64,000 nt of DNA. It comes from Bacillota bacterium (lineage in GTDB: Bacteria > Bacillota > Clostridia > Christensenellales > Aristaeellaceae). The position numbers and the translations under genes are program-made. The notes under the pieces were generated by a model that saw only the letters and a program-made list of their open reading frames with translations, searched no databases and was not told the origin of the DNA. The stretch is from assembly GCA_023436585.1 (NCBI GenBank), contig JAEZIN010000035.1, positions 1-64,000 of the forward strand, read 5' to 3'. Positions 8,542 through 17,332 of the stretch are shown piece by piece (position 1 is the stretch's first letter; every line of letters starts with the position of its first letter).

Positions 8542-9930
8542 ATGGCCTCCCGGACGCATGAAATGGATATGTGCAGCGGGCCGCTGTTCAAAAAGATACT
8601 GATTTTCGCCCTGCCGATTATGGCCATGAACCTGTTGCAGCTATTATTCAACGCGGCGGACATGATCGTGGTGGGGCAGTTTGTGGGCAGCGCGGCCCTG
8701 GCGGCGGTAGGTGCGACGGGCGCGCTGATCAGCCTGATTGTGAACCTGTTTATGGGCCTTTCGGTGGGCACCAGCGTGGTGGTGGCGCAGGATTACGGGG
8801 CCGGCAATCCGGAGGCCGTGAGCCGGTCGGTGCATACATCCATCGCGGTCAGCATCGTAAGCGGGATTGTGGTCATGACGGCGGGGATCGTATTGGGCAA
8901 GCCCCTGCTTATGTGGATGGGCACGCCGGCGGACGTCATCGACATGTCCGCGCTGTACATTCAAATCTATTTCGCGGGTGTGCCGGCCGCCATGATCTAC
9001 AATTTCGGCGCGGCCATCCTGCGCGCGGTGGGCGACAGCCGCCATACCATGTATTATTTAATCATCGGCGGCATCGTGAACGTGGTGTTGAACGTGATCT
9101 TCGTGACCATTTTTGGCATGACGGTGGACGGCGTGGCCTGGGCCACGGTGATTTCGCAGTACCTGTCGGCGGCGCTGACGGTGATCTGCCTGGTACGGTG
9201 CGAGGGGGCCATACGGCTTAACATCCGCAGGGTGCGCATCGATGGGCAGAAATTGAAATCCATTGTGAAGATCGGCCTGCCGGCCGGGCTGCAAAGCCTG
9301 CTTTTCTCGGTATCCAACGTGCTGATTCAGTCGGCTTTGAACTCCTTCGGGTCGGTGATGCTGGCGGCCAGCTCCGCATCCGGCAATGTGGAGGGGCTGG
9401 TGGGCACCTGCACCAACGCGTATTACAACGCGGCGGTTTCCTTCAGCGGCCAGAACATGGGCGCCGGGAAGCATGGCAGGATTGACACCGTGGCCAAGGT
9501 GTGCACGGCGCTGATCTTCGCCACCTGGCTTGTATTGGGCGGCGGAGTGATACTCTTCGGCCGGCCGCTTTTGTACCTGTACACCAGCGAAGCCGCGGTG
9601 GTGGACCTGGGCATGCAGCGTCTTGTGATCATGATGGGCGTATACTTCTCCTGCGGGATCATGAACGTGTTCCCCGGCCTCACCCGCGGGATGGGCTATT
9701 CCATACTGCCCATGATCTGCACGCTGATTGGCAACTGCCTGCTGCGCATTGTTTGGCTGGGCACGGTATTCACTTGGTATCCCACCATGGCGGTGCTGTT
9801 TGCCTGCTATCCCGTTACGTGGACGCTGGCCGGCATCGGGCAGGTGGGCTGCTTCCTGTACGCCAGGCGGCGCATACGCGAAAAGGCCGCCGCAGCACGG
9901 GAGGCGGTATTGCAGGCTGCCGCGACATAA
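8542..9930 (+). CDS. MATE family efflux transporter
   Basis: 462 residues, the usual MATE length, starting at the ATG at 8542 (AAAGGAAG upstream); the open frame extends further upstream but that part overlaps the leader and is not protein-like. Twelve hydrophobic helices in two halves; MNLLQLLFNAADMIVVGQFV near the N-terminus and the equivalent second-half segment AGLQSLLFSVSNVLIQSALN are typical MatE motifs. It exports cationic drugs or metabolites in exchange for H+ or Na+. The 31-base gap to the VOC gene suggests co-transcription. Confidence 0.95.
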   Translation: MASRTHEMDMCSGPLFKKILIFALPIMAMNLLQLLFNAADMIVVGQFVGSAALAAVGATGALISLIVNLFMGLSVGTSVVVAQDYGAGNPEAVSRSVHTSIAVSIVSGIVVMTAGIVLGKPLLMWMGTPADVIDMSALYIQIYFAGVPAAMIYNFGAAILRAVGDSRHTMYYLIIGGIVNVVLNVIFVTIFGMTVDGVAWATVISQYLSAALTVICLVRCEGAIRLNIRRVRIDGQKLKSIVKIGLPAGLQSLLFSVSNVLIQSALNSFGSVMLAASSASGNVEGLVGTCTNAYYNAAVSFSGQNMGAGKHGRIDTVAKVCTALIFATWLVLGGGVILFGRPLLYLYTSEAAVVDLGMQRLVIMMGVYFSCGIMNVFPGLTRGMGYSILPMICTLIGNCLLRIVWLGTVFTWYPTMAVLFACYPVTWTLAGIGQVGCFLYARRRIREKAAAAREAVLQAAAT

Positions 9931-9960
9931 AAGGAGCACATACAAAAGGAGGCGGGTTTC

Positions 9961-10374
9961 ATGGCCCTCATTACCCCGAATTTCAACTTCGCAGGCCGCT
10001 GCGAGGAAGCGCTATCCTTGTACAAGCAGGCGTTTGACGCCGAAATTGGGTGCCTTTTGCGGTATAAGGACGCGGACCCGGGCGATTTTGACAGGGAGCT
10101 GACCCAGGAGCAGAAGAACTTTGTCTACCACGCGGAGCTGACCTTTGGGAAGCAGCGGATCATGATGTGCGACAACCTGGATGTGCCCTTTCAAACCAGC
10201 CTGTCGCTGTCGCTGACAGTGACGTTTGATACGCCGGATCAGGTGCGAAGGGCGTATGATGTACTAAAGGATGGCAGCACGACGATCTATCCCATGGCGC
10301 GCACATCATACAGCGAATGCCGGGTGGTGTTTGTGGACAGGTTCGGCTTTAGGTGGGGGCTGATGGTGGAATAA
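9961..10374 (+). CDS. VOC family protein (PhnB/glyoxalase-like)
   Basis: 137 residues, AAAGGAGG 8 bases before the ATG. N-terminus ITPNFNFAGRCEEALSLYKQ and C-terminus YSECRVVFVDRFGFRWGLM are the two halves of the PhnB-like vicinal oxygen chelate fold. Members of this subgroup often lack a full metal site and act in resistance or modification of small molecules; the substrate cannot be read from sequence. Likely in one operon with the MATE exporter. Confidence 0.9.
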   Translation: MALITPNFNFAGRCEEALSLYKQAFDAEIGCLLRYKDADPGDFDRELTQEQKNFVYHAELTFGKQRIMMCDNLDVPFQTSLSLSLTVTFDTPDQVRRAYDVLKDGSTTIYPMARTSYSECRVVFVDRFGFRWGLMVE

Positions 10375-10444
10375 TATCGAAAAAGTGGCCATGCCACTTT
10401 TTCGAGTTTTACCCTTGCGGCACTGCAAAAAAGCTACGCCTTTT

Positions 10445-10560
10445 TGCGGACGTTTGCTCGGGCAAGGAAGGAATTTCTTCGAAATTCCTGCGAAAACCAC
10501 CGCACATGTCGCTGGTTTTCGATCTAGAATTGGAGGGCTTTGGCCCTCCAATGCCTCCTA
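10445..10560 (+). repeat. Structured intergenic repeat, family A, copy 2
   Basis: Second copy of the element at 11-126. Stems: 10470-10477 with 10481-10488; 10492-10499 with 10513-10520; 10530-10538 with 10543-10551. All three stems carry compensating changes relative to copy 1. Just before it (about 10426-10448) is another hairpin, GCAAAAAAGC/GCCTTTTTGC, and about 20 bases after it a terminator. Confidence 0.75.
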
Positions 10561-10579
10561 GGAGATTTGACTGCCTTGA

Positions 10580-10605
10580 GCCAGGCGTGATGCCCGGCTT
10601 TTTTT
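10580..10605 (+). terminator. Rho-independent terminator after repeat A copy 2
   Basis: GCCAGGC and GCCCGGC form a seven-base stem with one mismatch, loop GTGAT, then seven T residues. It could end transcripts of the MATE-VOC pair or of the repeat itself. Confidence 0.7.
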
Positions 10606-10692
10606 ATTGGCATGGCATGTGGCGTTTAGGCGCTTTCTTCTTTGGACATATAACAAATAGGGTTCCATACAGCAAATAAAGGAGAGATGGAT

Positions 10693-11118
10693 ATGAAGAT
10701 TTTGTATAAAGCGAAGGCTGTGTCCGTAGGCGGCCGGGATGGGCAGGTATCGGTGGAAGGCAGCCCCGTGGTGTTTGAAATGGCGTCGCCGCCGGAATTG
10801 GGCGGCAGCAAAGGTGCGGGGTTCAATCCCGAGCAGCTTTTCGCGGCGGGGTATGCGGCGTGCTTTTCCAGCGGAGTGCAGCATGTGATCCGCGTGAAAA
10901 GGTTGAATGTGAAAGCGCCGGTGGTGAAGGCGGCGGTTGGCATCGGCAGGAACGAGGCCGGCGGATACGCCCTGGCGGTGGAACTTGAGGCGGTGTTTCA
11001 TGAGGTGGAGCAGTCTGTGGCCGATGATATTGTGGCCGAGGCCCACGGGCATGTGTGCCCCTATTCCAATGCCACCAGGGGGAACATTGAGGTGAATGTG
11101 ACGGCCAGGGTGGAGTGA
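10693..11118 (+). CDS. Organic hydroperoxide resistance protein (OsmC/Ohr family)
   Basis: 141 residues. Two in-frame ATGs; the second (10693) is 8 bases from GGAG while the first (10687) is only 2-3 bases away, so the second is preferred. The two catalytic Cys of thiol peroxidases are C57 (GYAACFSSG) and C122 (HVCPYSNATRGN). Ohr reduces organic hydroperoxides with lipoyl-protein as electron donor. Usual length for the family. No OhrR-type repressor is visible beside it. Confidence 0.93.
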   Translation: MKILYKAKAVSVGGRDGQVSVEGSPVVFEMASPPELGGSKGAGFNPEQLFAAGYAACFSSGVQHVIRVKRLNVKAPVVKAAVGIGRNEAGGYALAVELEAVFHEVEQSVADDIVAEAHGHVCPYSNATRGNIEVNVTARVE

Positions 11119-11137
11119 GGGAAGGGCGAGGGAGGGG

Positions 11138-11290
11138 AGGTTTCGCACCTGCGGGTGCGACCTAAGGGCTTTCCGCTCGCCCTGGACCTTCGGAGCACCT
11201 GGTTACTATAAGCATGGGCATGGCCCAGGGGAGGGTTTCGCACCTGCGGGTGCGACCAGGGCTTTCCGCTCGCCCTGGACCTTCGGGGGT
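11138..11290. repeat. Family B hairpin repeat, two direct copies
   Basis: Two copies, 11138-11194 and 11234-11290, of a ~57-base unit: stem TCGCACC/GGTGCGA, then GGGCTTTCC and CGCCCTGGACCTTCGG. Related copies at 28310-28345 and 28521-28560 have stem TCGCATC/GATGCGA, a compensating C-G to T-A change. No ORF of interest spans the unit. Confidence 0.7.
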
Positions 11291-11330
11291 ATCCCTGTGT
11301 ATTCTACAGACGCATATTCTGTAATAAAAG

Positions 11331-11353
11331 AAAGCTGGCGCGCCAGCTTTTTT
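11331..11353 (+). terminator. Rho-independent terminator
   Basis: Perfect inverted repeat AAAGCTGGCG/CGCCAGCTTT with further T residues. It separates the Ohr gene from the rhomboid gene. Confidence 0.75.
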
Positions 11354-11459
11354 GATAGGCACAAGGCGTGTTCTCTATCCCTGATTTGCTTCTTTTTTGC
11401 CATATTTTGTGATAGAATATTCCTGTTTCCGATCATTTTCTCACACGGGAGATTCTTGC

Positions 11460-12482
11460 ATGCTCAGGCTGTACCGGTACAAAAAGCACGGCTTTCCCAT
11501 GGTGACGGCGGCGCTGGTACTCTGCTGCGCCATTGTGACCATCCCCACGGCCTTTGACAGGAATTTGTGGTATGTGTTTGCCATGCGCGGCCGGCCGTAT
11601 TTTTTCTGGCAGTGGTTCAGCGGCATGTTCGAGCACTCCATACAGACCAGCTGGTTTCTGTGGGTGCACTTTTTGGGTAACATGAGCATGGCGCTTGTGT
11701 TTGGCGTGCTTATCGAGCGGGTCATCGGCTCGCGCCGCATGCTGCAATTGACATTGTGGGCAATGCTTTCGCACGCGCTGTTCTTTCATCTGTGGCTGCC
11801 GGGGATCAACAAAACGGGCTCCGGCGCGTCGGGCATTGTGTACGTGTACGCGCCCGTGGCGCTGTACATCATGATAAGATACTTCAAAACGGCCAGGCCC
11901 GGCCGGAGGATAGACCCGGCGCTGGGCCTACTTATCGCGGAATTTTTGCTGGCCTGGGTGGCGGTGACGGCGCTGGCCCCCTGGGAGGAGACAACGGTCT
12001 TCCATGTGGTGGCCACGCTTACGGGCCTGATCTACCTGTACTTTACCCATCAAACCATCAACATGGAGGTAGACGGTGCCTTGCATGGCGGGGAGGGCGC
12101 GTTTCCTTCGCGCAAGAGAGCACGGCTGCATATGGTGTGGCTGGCGCCTGTGTTTTTATCCGCCATCGCAGCGCTGTACTTTTTAGGCGCGCTGAATACC
12201 ATGTTCGTAAGCCCCGCCTCCATATCCCCCCACGAAACCATCGCCGAGGTGAAGGCGGGCGGCAATGCCATCGAGATTGATTTTTTAGAGCCGGTGAACG
12301 GGTTCGGCAGCGTGTATACGCAAGGCGCGGACCGGGCGGAGGTTCAGTGCTCCGAGGACGGGCGCACGGTGTACATCCGCTATCCAAACGGCCTCACAGG
12401 TCAAAGCAGGGTGGAGCTGCGCAACGGACAGAGCCAGGACGGGCAGATTGTTCGGGAGATCGCGATTAGCGTTATGGAGTGA
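11460..12482 (+). CDS. Rhomboid family intramembrane serine protease
   Basis: 340 residues from the ATG at 11460, 8 bases after GGGAG. About seven hydrophobic helices in residues 12-260. The catalytic features are present: H70-x3-N74 (VHFLGN), nucleophile S124 in GASG, and H182 in FHVVATLTG. The C-terminal 80 residues (from about 262) are an extracytoplasmic beta-rich domain, unusual for a bacterial rhomboid. The family cleaves membrane-spanning substrates; no substrate is evident. Its stop overlaps the start region of the Mbeg1-like gene, so the two are co-translated. Confidence 0.85.
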   Translation: MLRLYRYKKHGFPMVTAALVLCCAIVTIPTAFDRNLWYVFAMRGRPYFFWQWFSGMFEHSIQTSWFLWVHFLGNMSMALVFGVLIERVIGSRRMLQLTLWAMLSHALFFHLWLPGINKTGSGASGIVYVYAPVALYIMIRYFKTARPGRRIDPALGLLIAEFLLAWVAVTALAPWEETTVFHVVATLTGLIYLYFTHQTINMEVDGALHGGEGAFPSRKRARLHMVWLAPVFLSAIAALYFLGALNTMFVSPASISPHETIAEVKAGGNAIEIDFLEPVNGFGSVYTQGADRAEVQCSEDGRTVYIRYPNGLTGQSRVELRNGQSQDGQIVREIAISVME

Positions 12483-12487
12483 TGCGT

Positions 12488-13564
12488 ATGGCGAACATCA
12501 TCGATTACTTAAGCTGGCGGGGGGATGTGCCCCTTCACGCCATCCCGTTTAATGATGTGGATAATTTGATTCTTTCGGAATTTTCGTATCTTTTGTTGGA
12601 GCACGCCATGCCCGCAAGCGGCGAAATGACCGTGCGGGAGCTGCAGGAGGCGTTAAAGGACAGGCCGGACGCGTTTTTCTACATCGAGCGGGAGAACAAC
12701 CGGCTGCTTTTAAAGCTCATGGCGGAGGGGGAGCGGTTTGCAAACGCCAGGCTGCTTTTGTACCGCTACGAGACGGATGAAGTGAAGGAAGAGCAGTTTG
12801 CCGCAGTAACGCTGATGCTCTCGGACGGGACGATGTTCATTTCCTACCGGGGCACAGACAACACCATTGTGGGCTGGAAGGAAGACTTCAACATGACCTT
12901 CGCCTGCCCCGTGCCCGCCCAGGTGGACGCGCTGGCCTATTTATTGGAGGCGGCGAAGCTGCTCCCGGGCCCCATCCGCATGGGCGGCCACAGCAAGGGC
13001 GGCAACCTTGCGGTATACGCCGCGGCCCACGCCCCGGACCACGTACAGGACAGGATCCTGCAAGTGTACAGCAACGACGGGCCGGGTATGGATGAGGAGA
13101 CGTTTGGCAGCCCCGGTTATGCCCGCGTTGTGCCCAGGCTGCGGTCCATCGTGCCCCAGTCGTCGGTGATCGGCATCCTCTTGCAGCATCCCGAAGATTA
13201 CATGGTGGTCAGGAGCAATGCCTTTGGCATCTTCCAGCACAACCCGTTCTCCTGGCAGGTGCAGCGCACCGGCTTTGAGGTGATCGAGGCGCTGCAGCCC
13301 GGCAGCCGCCACCTGGACCAGGTGATGAAAACCTGGCTGAAGAACATGGACCACAAGGAGCGCATGACGGTGGTGGATACCATGTTCACGGTACTCAGCG
13401 CCACCAAAGCCGCCACCGTGGAAAACCTGGGGGAGGGCATACTGCACAACGCCGCCGTGATGCTATCGGCCGTGAAAAGCCTGGACGCCGGCACCAGAAA
13501 GCGCGTGCGCCACATCATGGGCGGGTTTTTCAGCCTGGCGGTGAAAAAGAGGATGACGAGGTAA
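12488..13564 (+). CDS. Mbeg1-like / DUF2974 alpha/beta hydrolase
   Basis: 358 residues from ATG 12488, which lies 8 bases after GGAG (12476-12479) and gives the usual family N-terminus MANIIDYLSWRGD. GGHSKGGNLA contains the nucleophile elbow G-H-S-K-G-G of the family, and YSNDGPGM is a second conserved block. DUF2974 proteins are lipase-like cytoplasmic enzymes with unknown substrates. It overlaps or abuts the rhomboid gene and is followed by a strong terminator, making a two-gene operon. Confidence 0.88.
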   Translation: MANIIDYLSWRGDVPLHAIPFNDVDNLILSEFSYLLLEHAMPASGEMTVRELQEALKDRPDAFFYIERENNRLLLKLMAEGERFANARLLLYRYETDEVKEEQFAAVTLMLSDGTMFISYRGTDNTIVGWKEDFNMTFACPVPAQVDALAYLLEAAKLLPGPIRMGGHSKGGNLAVYAAAHAPDHVQDRILQVYSNDGPGMDEETFGSPGYARVVPRLRSIVPQSSVIGILLQHPEDYMVVRSNAFGIFQHNPFSWQVQRTGFEVIEALQPGSRHLDQVMKTWLKNMDHKERMTVVDTMFTVLSATKAATVENLGEGILHNAAVMLSAVKSLDAGTRKRVRHIMGGFFSLAVKKRMTR

Positions 13565-13585
13565 GGGAAGGCTACTGAATTCAAG

Positions 13586-13627
13586 AGGGGTTCTCTTGCG
13601 GTGTTTACCGCTTTGAGAACCCCTTTT
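13586..13627 (+). terminator. Rho-independent terminator
   Basis: Stem AGGGGTTCTC pairing with GAGAACCCC(T), loop of about 17 bases that itself contains GCGGT/ACCGC, followed by TTTT. Ends the rhomboid-Mbeg1 operon. Confidence 0.85.
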
Positions 13628-13766
13628 GCATGTGGAAAATACCCCAACAGGTGAGCCCATGCATAAGTTGCGCTATTCCCGCCACGCATGAGCGGCGGCA
13701 GCCTATCATAAAAAAATGGAGCATATGCTTTCGTACCAGGGGATAGGAAGAAAGGATGGAGTTTCC

Positions 13767-14351
13767 ATGAAAAAGACGGCTGCTTTTCTATTTGTGCTGC
13801 TCCTTGTGCTTGCCTGCCCGTTTGCTTTTGGGGAGATACCGAAGGATACCGCTGCCATTGCGGAGGAACCTGATGTGGCCCCGGTAGGGCCGGTGAGGCT
13901 GAACACGCCCGTGGATATACCCGATTACGGCACGTTCACGCTGCTGTCCCTGGAATACATGGATGTATTCGAGTATTACTACAGCTGGACCAACTTTTCC
14001 ATGGGCAACGACAGGTCCGGCGTGGAGGCCGATTACATCCTGCTGCGGTTTGATATGCTGAACACCACCGTCACCGGGCAGGATTACGCCGGCGAGATTA
14101 CGGATGTGGTTGTGACCTACAAGGACAAATTTCCGTACGAAGGGTTCGCCTGCCAGTACAATTACGATGAGGGAGAATCCGCGCAGCTGTATCCCAGAAA
14201 GAGCGGCGTCACCAATGTTATTGGCCCCTTGTACATGGGCCATTATGCCCTGGTGTGCGTGCTGCCCAACGCCGTAGTCAATGACAAGACGGGGCCGCTG
14301 ACGGTTTCCTTCAAGCTGGGGGGTAGGGAAGCAGTCTATAAGGTGAGGTAA
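13767..14351 (+). CDS. Secreted hypothetical protein
   Basis: 194 residues from the ATG at 13767 (AAAGGATGGAG upstream); an upstream frame to 13716 is not preceded by a binding site. Signal peptide of about 24 residues ending AFG. The mature part is beta-rich (DYGTFTLLSLEYMDV, YILLRFDMLNTT, VVVTYKDKFPYEGF) and resembles DUF4352-like immunoglobulin folds found on Firmicute lipoproteins, though it has no lipobox. No function assigned. It converges with the transporter gene 6 bases away. Confidence 0.7.
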   Translation: MKKTAAFLFVLLLVLACPFAFGEIPKDTAAIAEEPDVAPVGPVRLNTPVDIPDYGTFTLLSLEYMDVFEYYYSWTNFSMGNDRSGVEADYILLRFDMLNTTVTGQDYAGEITDVVVTYKDKFPYEGFACQYNYDEGESAQLYPRKSGVTNVIGPLYMGHYALVCVLPNAVVNDKTGPLTVSFKLGGREAVYKVR

Positions 14352-14357
14352 CGGGCG

Positions 14358-15401
14358 TTACCCCTCATGGGTGTGAATGTGGTGGGTGTCGGGCGTGTGG
14401 GGATGCTGATGGATGATCTGCTCATGGGTATGCTCATGGCTGTGCTCGCCTGAAACCGGCGGGATATGCGTGTGGGTGTGGTGATCGTCTGCATGGCTGT
14501 GCCTGTGCTCGTGGGTAAGGGCTTCATGCAGGTGCCTGTGGCTGTGCTTTTCCAAAACCGCCAGGTACGCGCCCAGCAGCATCAGCGGCAGCGCGATGTA
14601 AAAGGAAACGGCCGGCGCTTCGCCGTGCATCAGGAAGGATAGCAGTACGCCGATGAACGGCGCGATGGCGTAATACGCGCTGGTGCGGGCCGCGCCAAGG
14701 CTCCTTTGGGCCAGGATGTAGCAATAAATACTCAAGCCATAGGATACAAGGCCCAGCAAAAGCGCTAGGGGGATGTACGCCGCGTTTACAGAAGGCCTCC
14801 CGGTCAAAAGGAAAACGATCAGCGACCCCAGCCCCGAAAAGATGCCCTTGACGGCAACGATTTGCAGCGGGTTTTTGATGGACAGCCGCCTGGTGCAGTT
14901 GTTTTCCAGGCCCCATAGGCAGCAGGCCGCGATCACCAGCGCCGCGCCGGGGGAAAGGGCCAGGGTCTTCACATCCTGCACGGACAAAGCCGCGCTGCCC
15001 AGCGTGATGAAGAGGATGGCCAGGCCCATACGCTTGCCCACGGCTTCCCTAAAAACCGCCAGGGCGATGACGGCCGTGGCCACGATTTCAAAGTTGTTCA
15101 AAAGGGATACTGTGGCCGGGGCGGTCACGGCAAGGCCCAGCATCAGCAATATAGGCGCCAGTATATCCAGCACCACCATCAAAACCACATAGGGAAGCTC
15201 GGCTTTTGCAATGCGGGCTTCCTTTTGTTTTTTGCCAAGCAGCACAAAGGGCAGCATGCCAAAACCAGCGCCTAGATAAAGCAGCGCCGCAAGCAGCGCG
15301 GGCGGTATGCTGCCAAGCAGCAGCTTCGAGAATGGCGCGCTCAGGCCGTAGCACAGGGCCGCCAATATGGCATACAATACGGGGCGCCGGTTGGTGGGCA
15401 T
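14358..15401 (-). CDS. EamA/DMT family transporter with His-rich C-terminal tail
   Basis: 347 residues. Ten hydrophobic helices in two EamA repeats (YGLSAPFSKLLLGSIPP near the N-terminus and the second repeat from about residue 150). After the last helix (about 285) is a cytoplasmic-side tail of about 60 residues in which roughly every third residue is His (HSHRHLHEALTHEHRHSH). Such tails bind Zn, Ni or Co in metal exporters and are unusual on EamA proteins, which normally export amino acids or metabolites. No regulator lies next to it. Confidence 0.88.
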   Translation of the reverse strand: MPTNRRPVLYAILAALCYGLSAPFSKLLLGSIPPALLAALLYLGAGFGMLPFVLLGKKQKEARIAKAELPYVVLMVVLDILAPILLMLGLAVTAPATVSLLNNFEIVATAVIALAVFREAVGKRMGLAILFITLGSAALSVQDVKTLALSPGAALVIAACCLWGLENNCTRRLSIKNPLQIVAVKGIFSGLGSLIVFLLTGRPSVNAAYIPLALLLGLVSYGLSIYCYILAQRSLGAARTSAYYAIAPFIGVLLSFLMHGEAPAVSFYIALPLMLLGAYLAVLEKHSHRHLHEALTHEHRHSHADDHHTHTHIPPVSGEHSHEHTHEQIIHQHPHTPDTHHIHTHEG

Positions 15402-15431
15402 GGCATACGCCTCCCGTTTGCGGTGTTGCGC

Positions 15432-15890
15432 CTAATCCCTGGTGGAAAAATAGTACGCGCTGTCTGTGTCCTTGATGGGGCGCAGGGTTTTCAAGCCTTC
15501 CTTGGACACCGTATGCGAATCGGAAAACACGATGCCCCAGCTATCCTCCGCCGTGCCGCCCAGTATGAAAAACACGCAATCTCCCGACTTGGCCATGTAA
15601 TCGATGCTGTCAAACACCTGGTCATGGGCAAGGTCCAGGGAGATTGCCTCCTGCCTTTGTTTGGTGAACCGGTCGTAGGCGTATAGCGTCTGGCCCTCGA
15701 ATTTCGCGAAATCAAAGTTCTGGGTTACAAGCACGCCATATAGAGGCGCAAGGGCCTTTGCCTGCATCTGCTCCTGCCGGCCGCTTTGCAGGTTCAATAC
15801 AAACCCGGCGATCACCAGTACGAAGACCGTGGTGATCACATTCATGCGCCTGATCTTTTTCGTGGGCGCGAGGGAGACGGGACGGTGCAT
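15432..15890 (-). CDS. Single-pass membrane protein
   Basis: 152 residues; AAAGGA upstream. A basic N-terminus of 17 residues, one transmembrane helix (about 18-34), then about 115 extracytoplasmic residues with alternating strands (LYGVLVTQNFDFAKF, DCVFFILGG). Type II membrane topology by the positive-inside rule. No family recognised. It lies between the EamA transporter and a larger membrane protein on the same strand. Confidence 0.6.
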   Translation of the reverse strand: MHRPVSLAPTKKIRRMNVITTVFVLVIAGFVLNLQSGRQEQMQAKALAPLYGVLVTQNFDFAKFEGQTLYAYDRFTKQRQEAISLDLAHDQVFDSIDYMAKSGDCVFFILGGTAEDSWGIVFSDSHTVSKEGLKTLRPIKDTDSAYYFSTRD

Positions 15891-16006
15891 GGCGGTGGGT
15901 CCTTTCTTGCGGCCGTGGAATAAGGGCGCACGGGCCTTATGCGGCGCGCGGCGGCGGGCGGGAAAAGCTGGCCGGTGGGCTGAACCCGCACAGGGTTTGG
16001 TTGCGT

Positions 16007-16942
16007 TTACGGCTGTTCCCCGGCGGATGGGCTGTCTACACTTGCCTTTTCCATTGCTGTCCGTGGAATGTATCCTACATCGATTTCCTGAAAATCAACG
16101 GGTTCCTCAGGTAGTGGTGTTTTTCTTGGGTGTTCCAGGATCAGCAGGGAGCGCGACAAGGCCGATACAGGGTAATATACAAAACCAAAGCCTAGAAAAG
16201 TGATGTTCATCAAATGGGAAAAACCAAGAACCAGCGAATCCAGGCCCTTTACGTTTACCGCCAGGGCGGTAAAGGCGCAGTACAGTACAGCGGGGATCCA
16301 CAGGATTCTCGTGATCAGCCGGGCCTCGATTCTTAAGATATCCCCCAAAATCGGAAAGAAGGAGTCAATGATGCCAAAGGCCTTGCGTCCCCCTGTCTGC
16401 ACCGCGTGAATGCAATAATAATCTACGATCCATTGCAGGAACAGGTAGACGGGGCCATAAAGGAAGGGGGTAAGCAGGGCGACGGCTGTCACTAGGTAAT
16501 TGCCTGTGAACGCGGAACGGAAAAAGGGCTCCGCGGGCAGGATGATCTGTGACAAGAGATACATGTATACTGTGGTGGTTAAGCTGTACTGCAGGTGTGC
16601 CGCGCCTACAACAACCAGGACAAGCAGGGCAAAGCGCCCGGGGGACCGGGTTTTGATCCAGCGCAAAGGCTCGAGGAATCCGGTATGGGCACGCTCCTTG
16701 GAGTGAATGATGTTGTGAAGCCACGCATACATCCCCAGCAAAAGAGGCATGAGTGCCAAACGGATCAGATATACAGCCTCCATGGCGGCCTGGGACGGAA
16801 AAAATAGGGCGCTTAGAATTTGCCAGTATGACAGCAGCATGTAGATCGCCGCCCAGGCAACAAGCTGCCCCCGGTTTTTCCGATAGATCGCCCTGGCGCG
16901 ATAGATCACAAGCCTGCGGTCTATGTCATATGGCTTTTGCAA
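16007..16942 (-). CDS. Multi-pass membrane protein (DUF975-like)
   Basis: 311 residues. Six hydrophobic segments; N-terminus RRLVIYRARAIYRKNRGQLV followed by a first helix is typical of DUF975-type integral membrane proteins. Soluble tail of about 45 residues at the C-terminus. No catalytic motif. It is preceded 15 bases upstream by the small ORF at 16958-17188 on the same strand. Confidence 0.6.
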   Translation of the reverse strand: MQKPYDIDRRLVIYRARAIYRKNRGQLVAWAAIYMLLSYWQILSALFFPSQAAMEAVYLIRLALMPLLLGMYAWLHNIIHSKERAHTGFLEPLRWIKTRSPGRFALLVLVVVGAAHLQYSLTTTVYMYLLSQIILPAEPFFRSAFTGNYLVTAVALLTPFLYGPVYLFLQWIVDYYCIHAVQTGGRKAFGIIDSFFPILGDILRIEARLITRILWIPAVLYCAFTALAVNVKGLDSLVLGFSHLMNITFLGFGFVYYPVSALSRSLLILEHPRKTPLPEEPVDFQEIDVGYIPRTAMEKASVDSPSAGEQP

Positions 16943-16957
16943 CGCGGGCCTCCCTTT

Positions 16958-17188
16958 CTATCTTAGCGAATGATCTGCCAGCACCACGTCATATATCATG
17001 TTTTCCAAGGCCTCCGCCGCGCGCTCATCCAGGCCGGGAATGTGGCGGACATAATCCGGACCAAAAACTTCTTTGCCATAGTAGTCTTTGCTGTAAAGGA
17101 ACTCATCGCCCCGGTAATAGCAAGTGATGCCTCCATCATATACCATCAGATCCCCTTCCTGCAATATGAAGCCGGGATTATACTCCAT
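16958..17188 (-). CDS. Short hypothetical ORF, possibly a 5'-truncated gene
   Basis: 76 residues. No ribosome binding site precedes the ATG at 17188. The frame remains open and protein-like for eleven more codons (reading LSYIGAIKQY) before a stop, which suggests that the start of a longer gene was lost. Content such as GDLMVYDGGITCYY is beta-rich. It may be a remnant co-transcribed with the membrane protein downstream. Confidence 0.4.
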   Translation of the reverse strand: MEYNPGFILQEGDLMVYDGGITCYYRGDEFLYSKDYYGKEVFGPDYVRHIPGLDERAAEALENMIYDVVLADHSLR

Positions 17189-17332
17189 ATATTGCTTGAT
17201 CGCGCCAATGTATGAAAGGGGTCAGCTTTTCAGGCACTTGGCGGCGGTACGCCATATGATGACAGGGCGGGAAGCGCGTTTTCACAGTTCCTTTGCTTGC
17301 TAATATGTTATTGGAAAAGGGTATCATCATGC

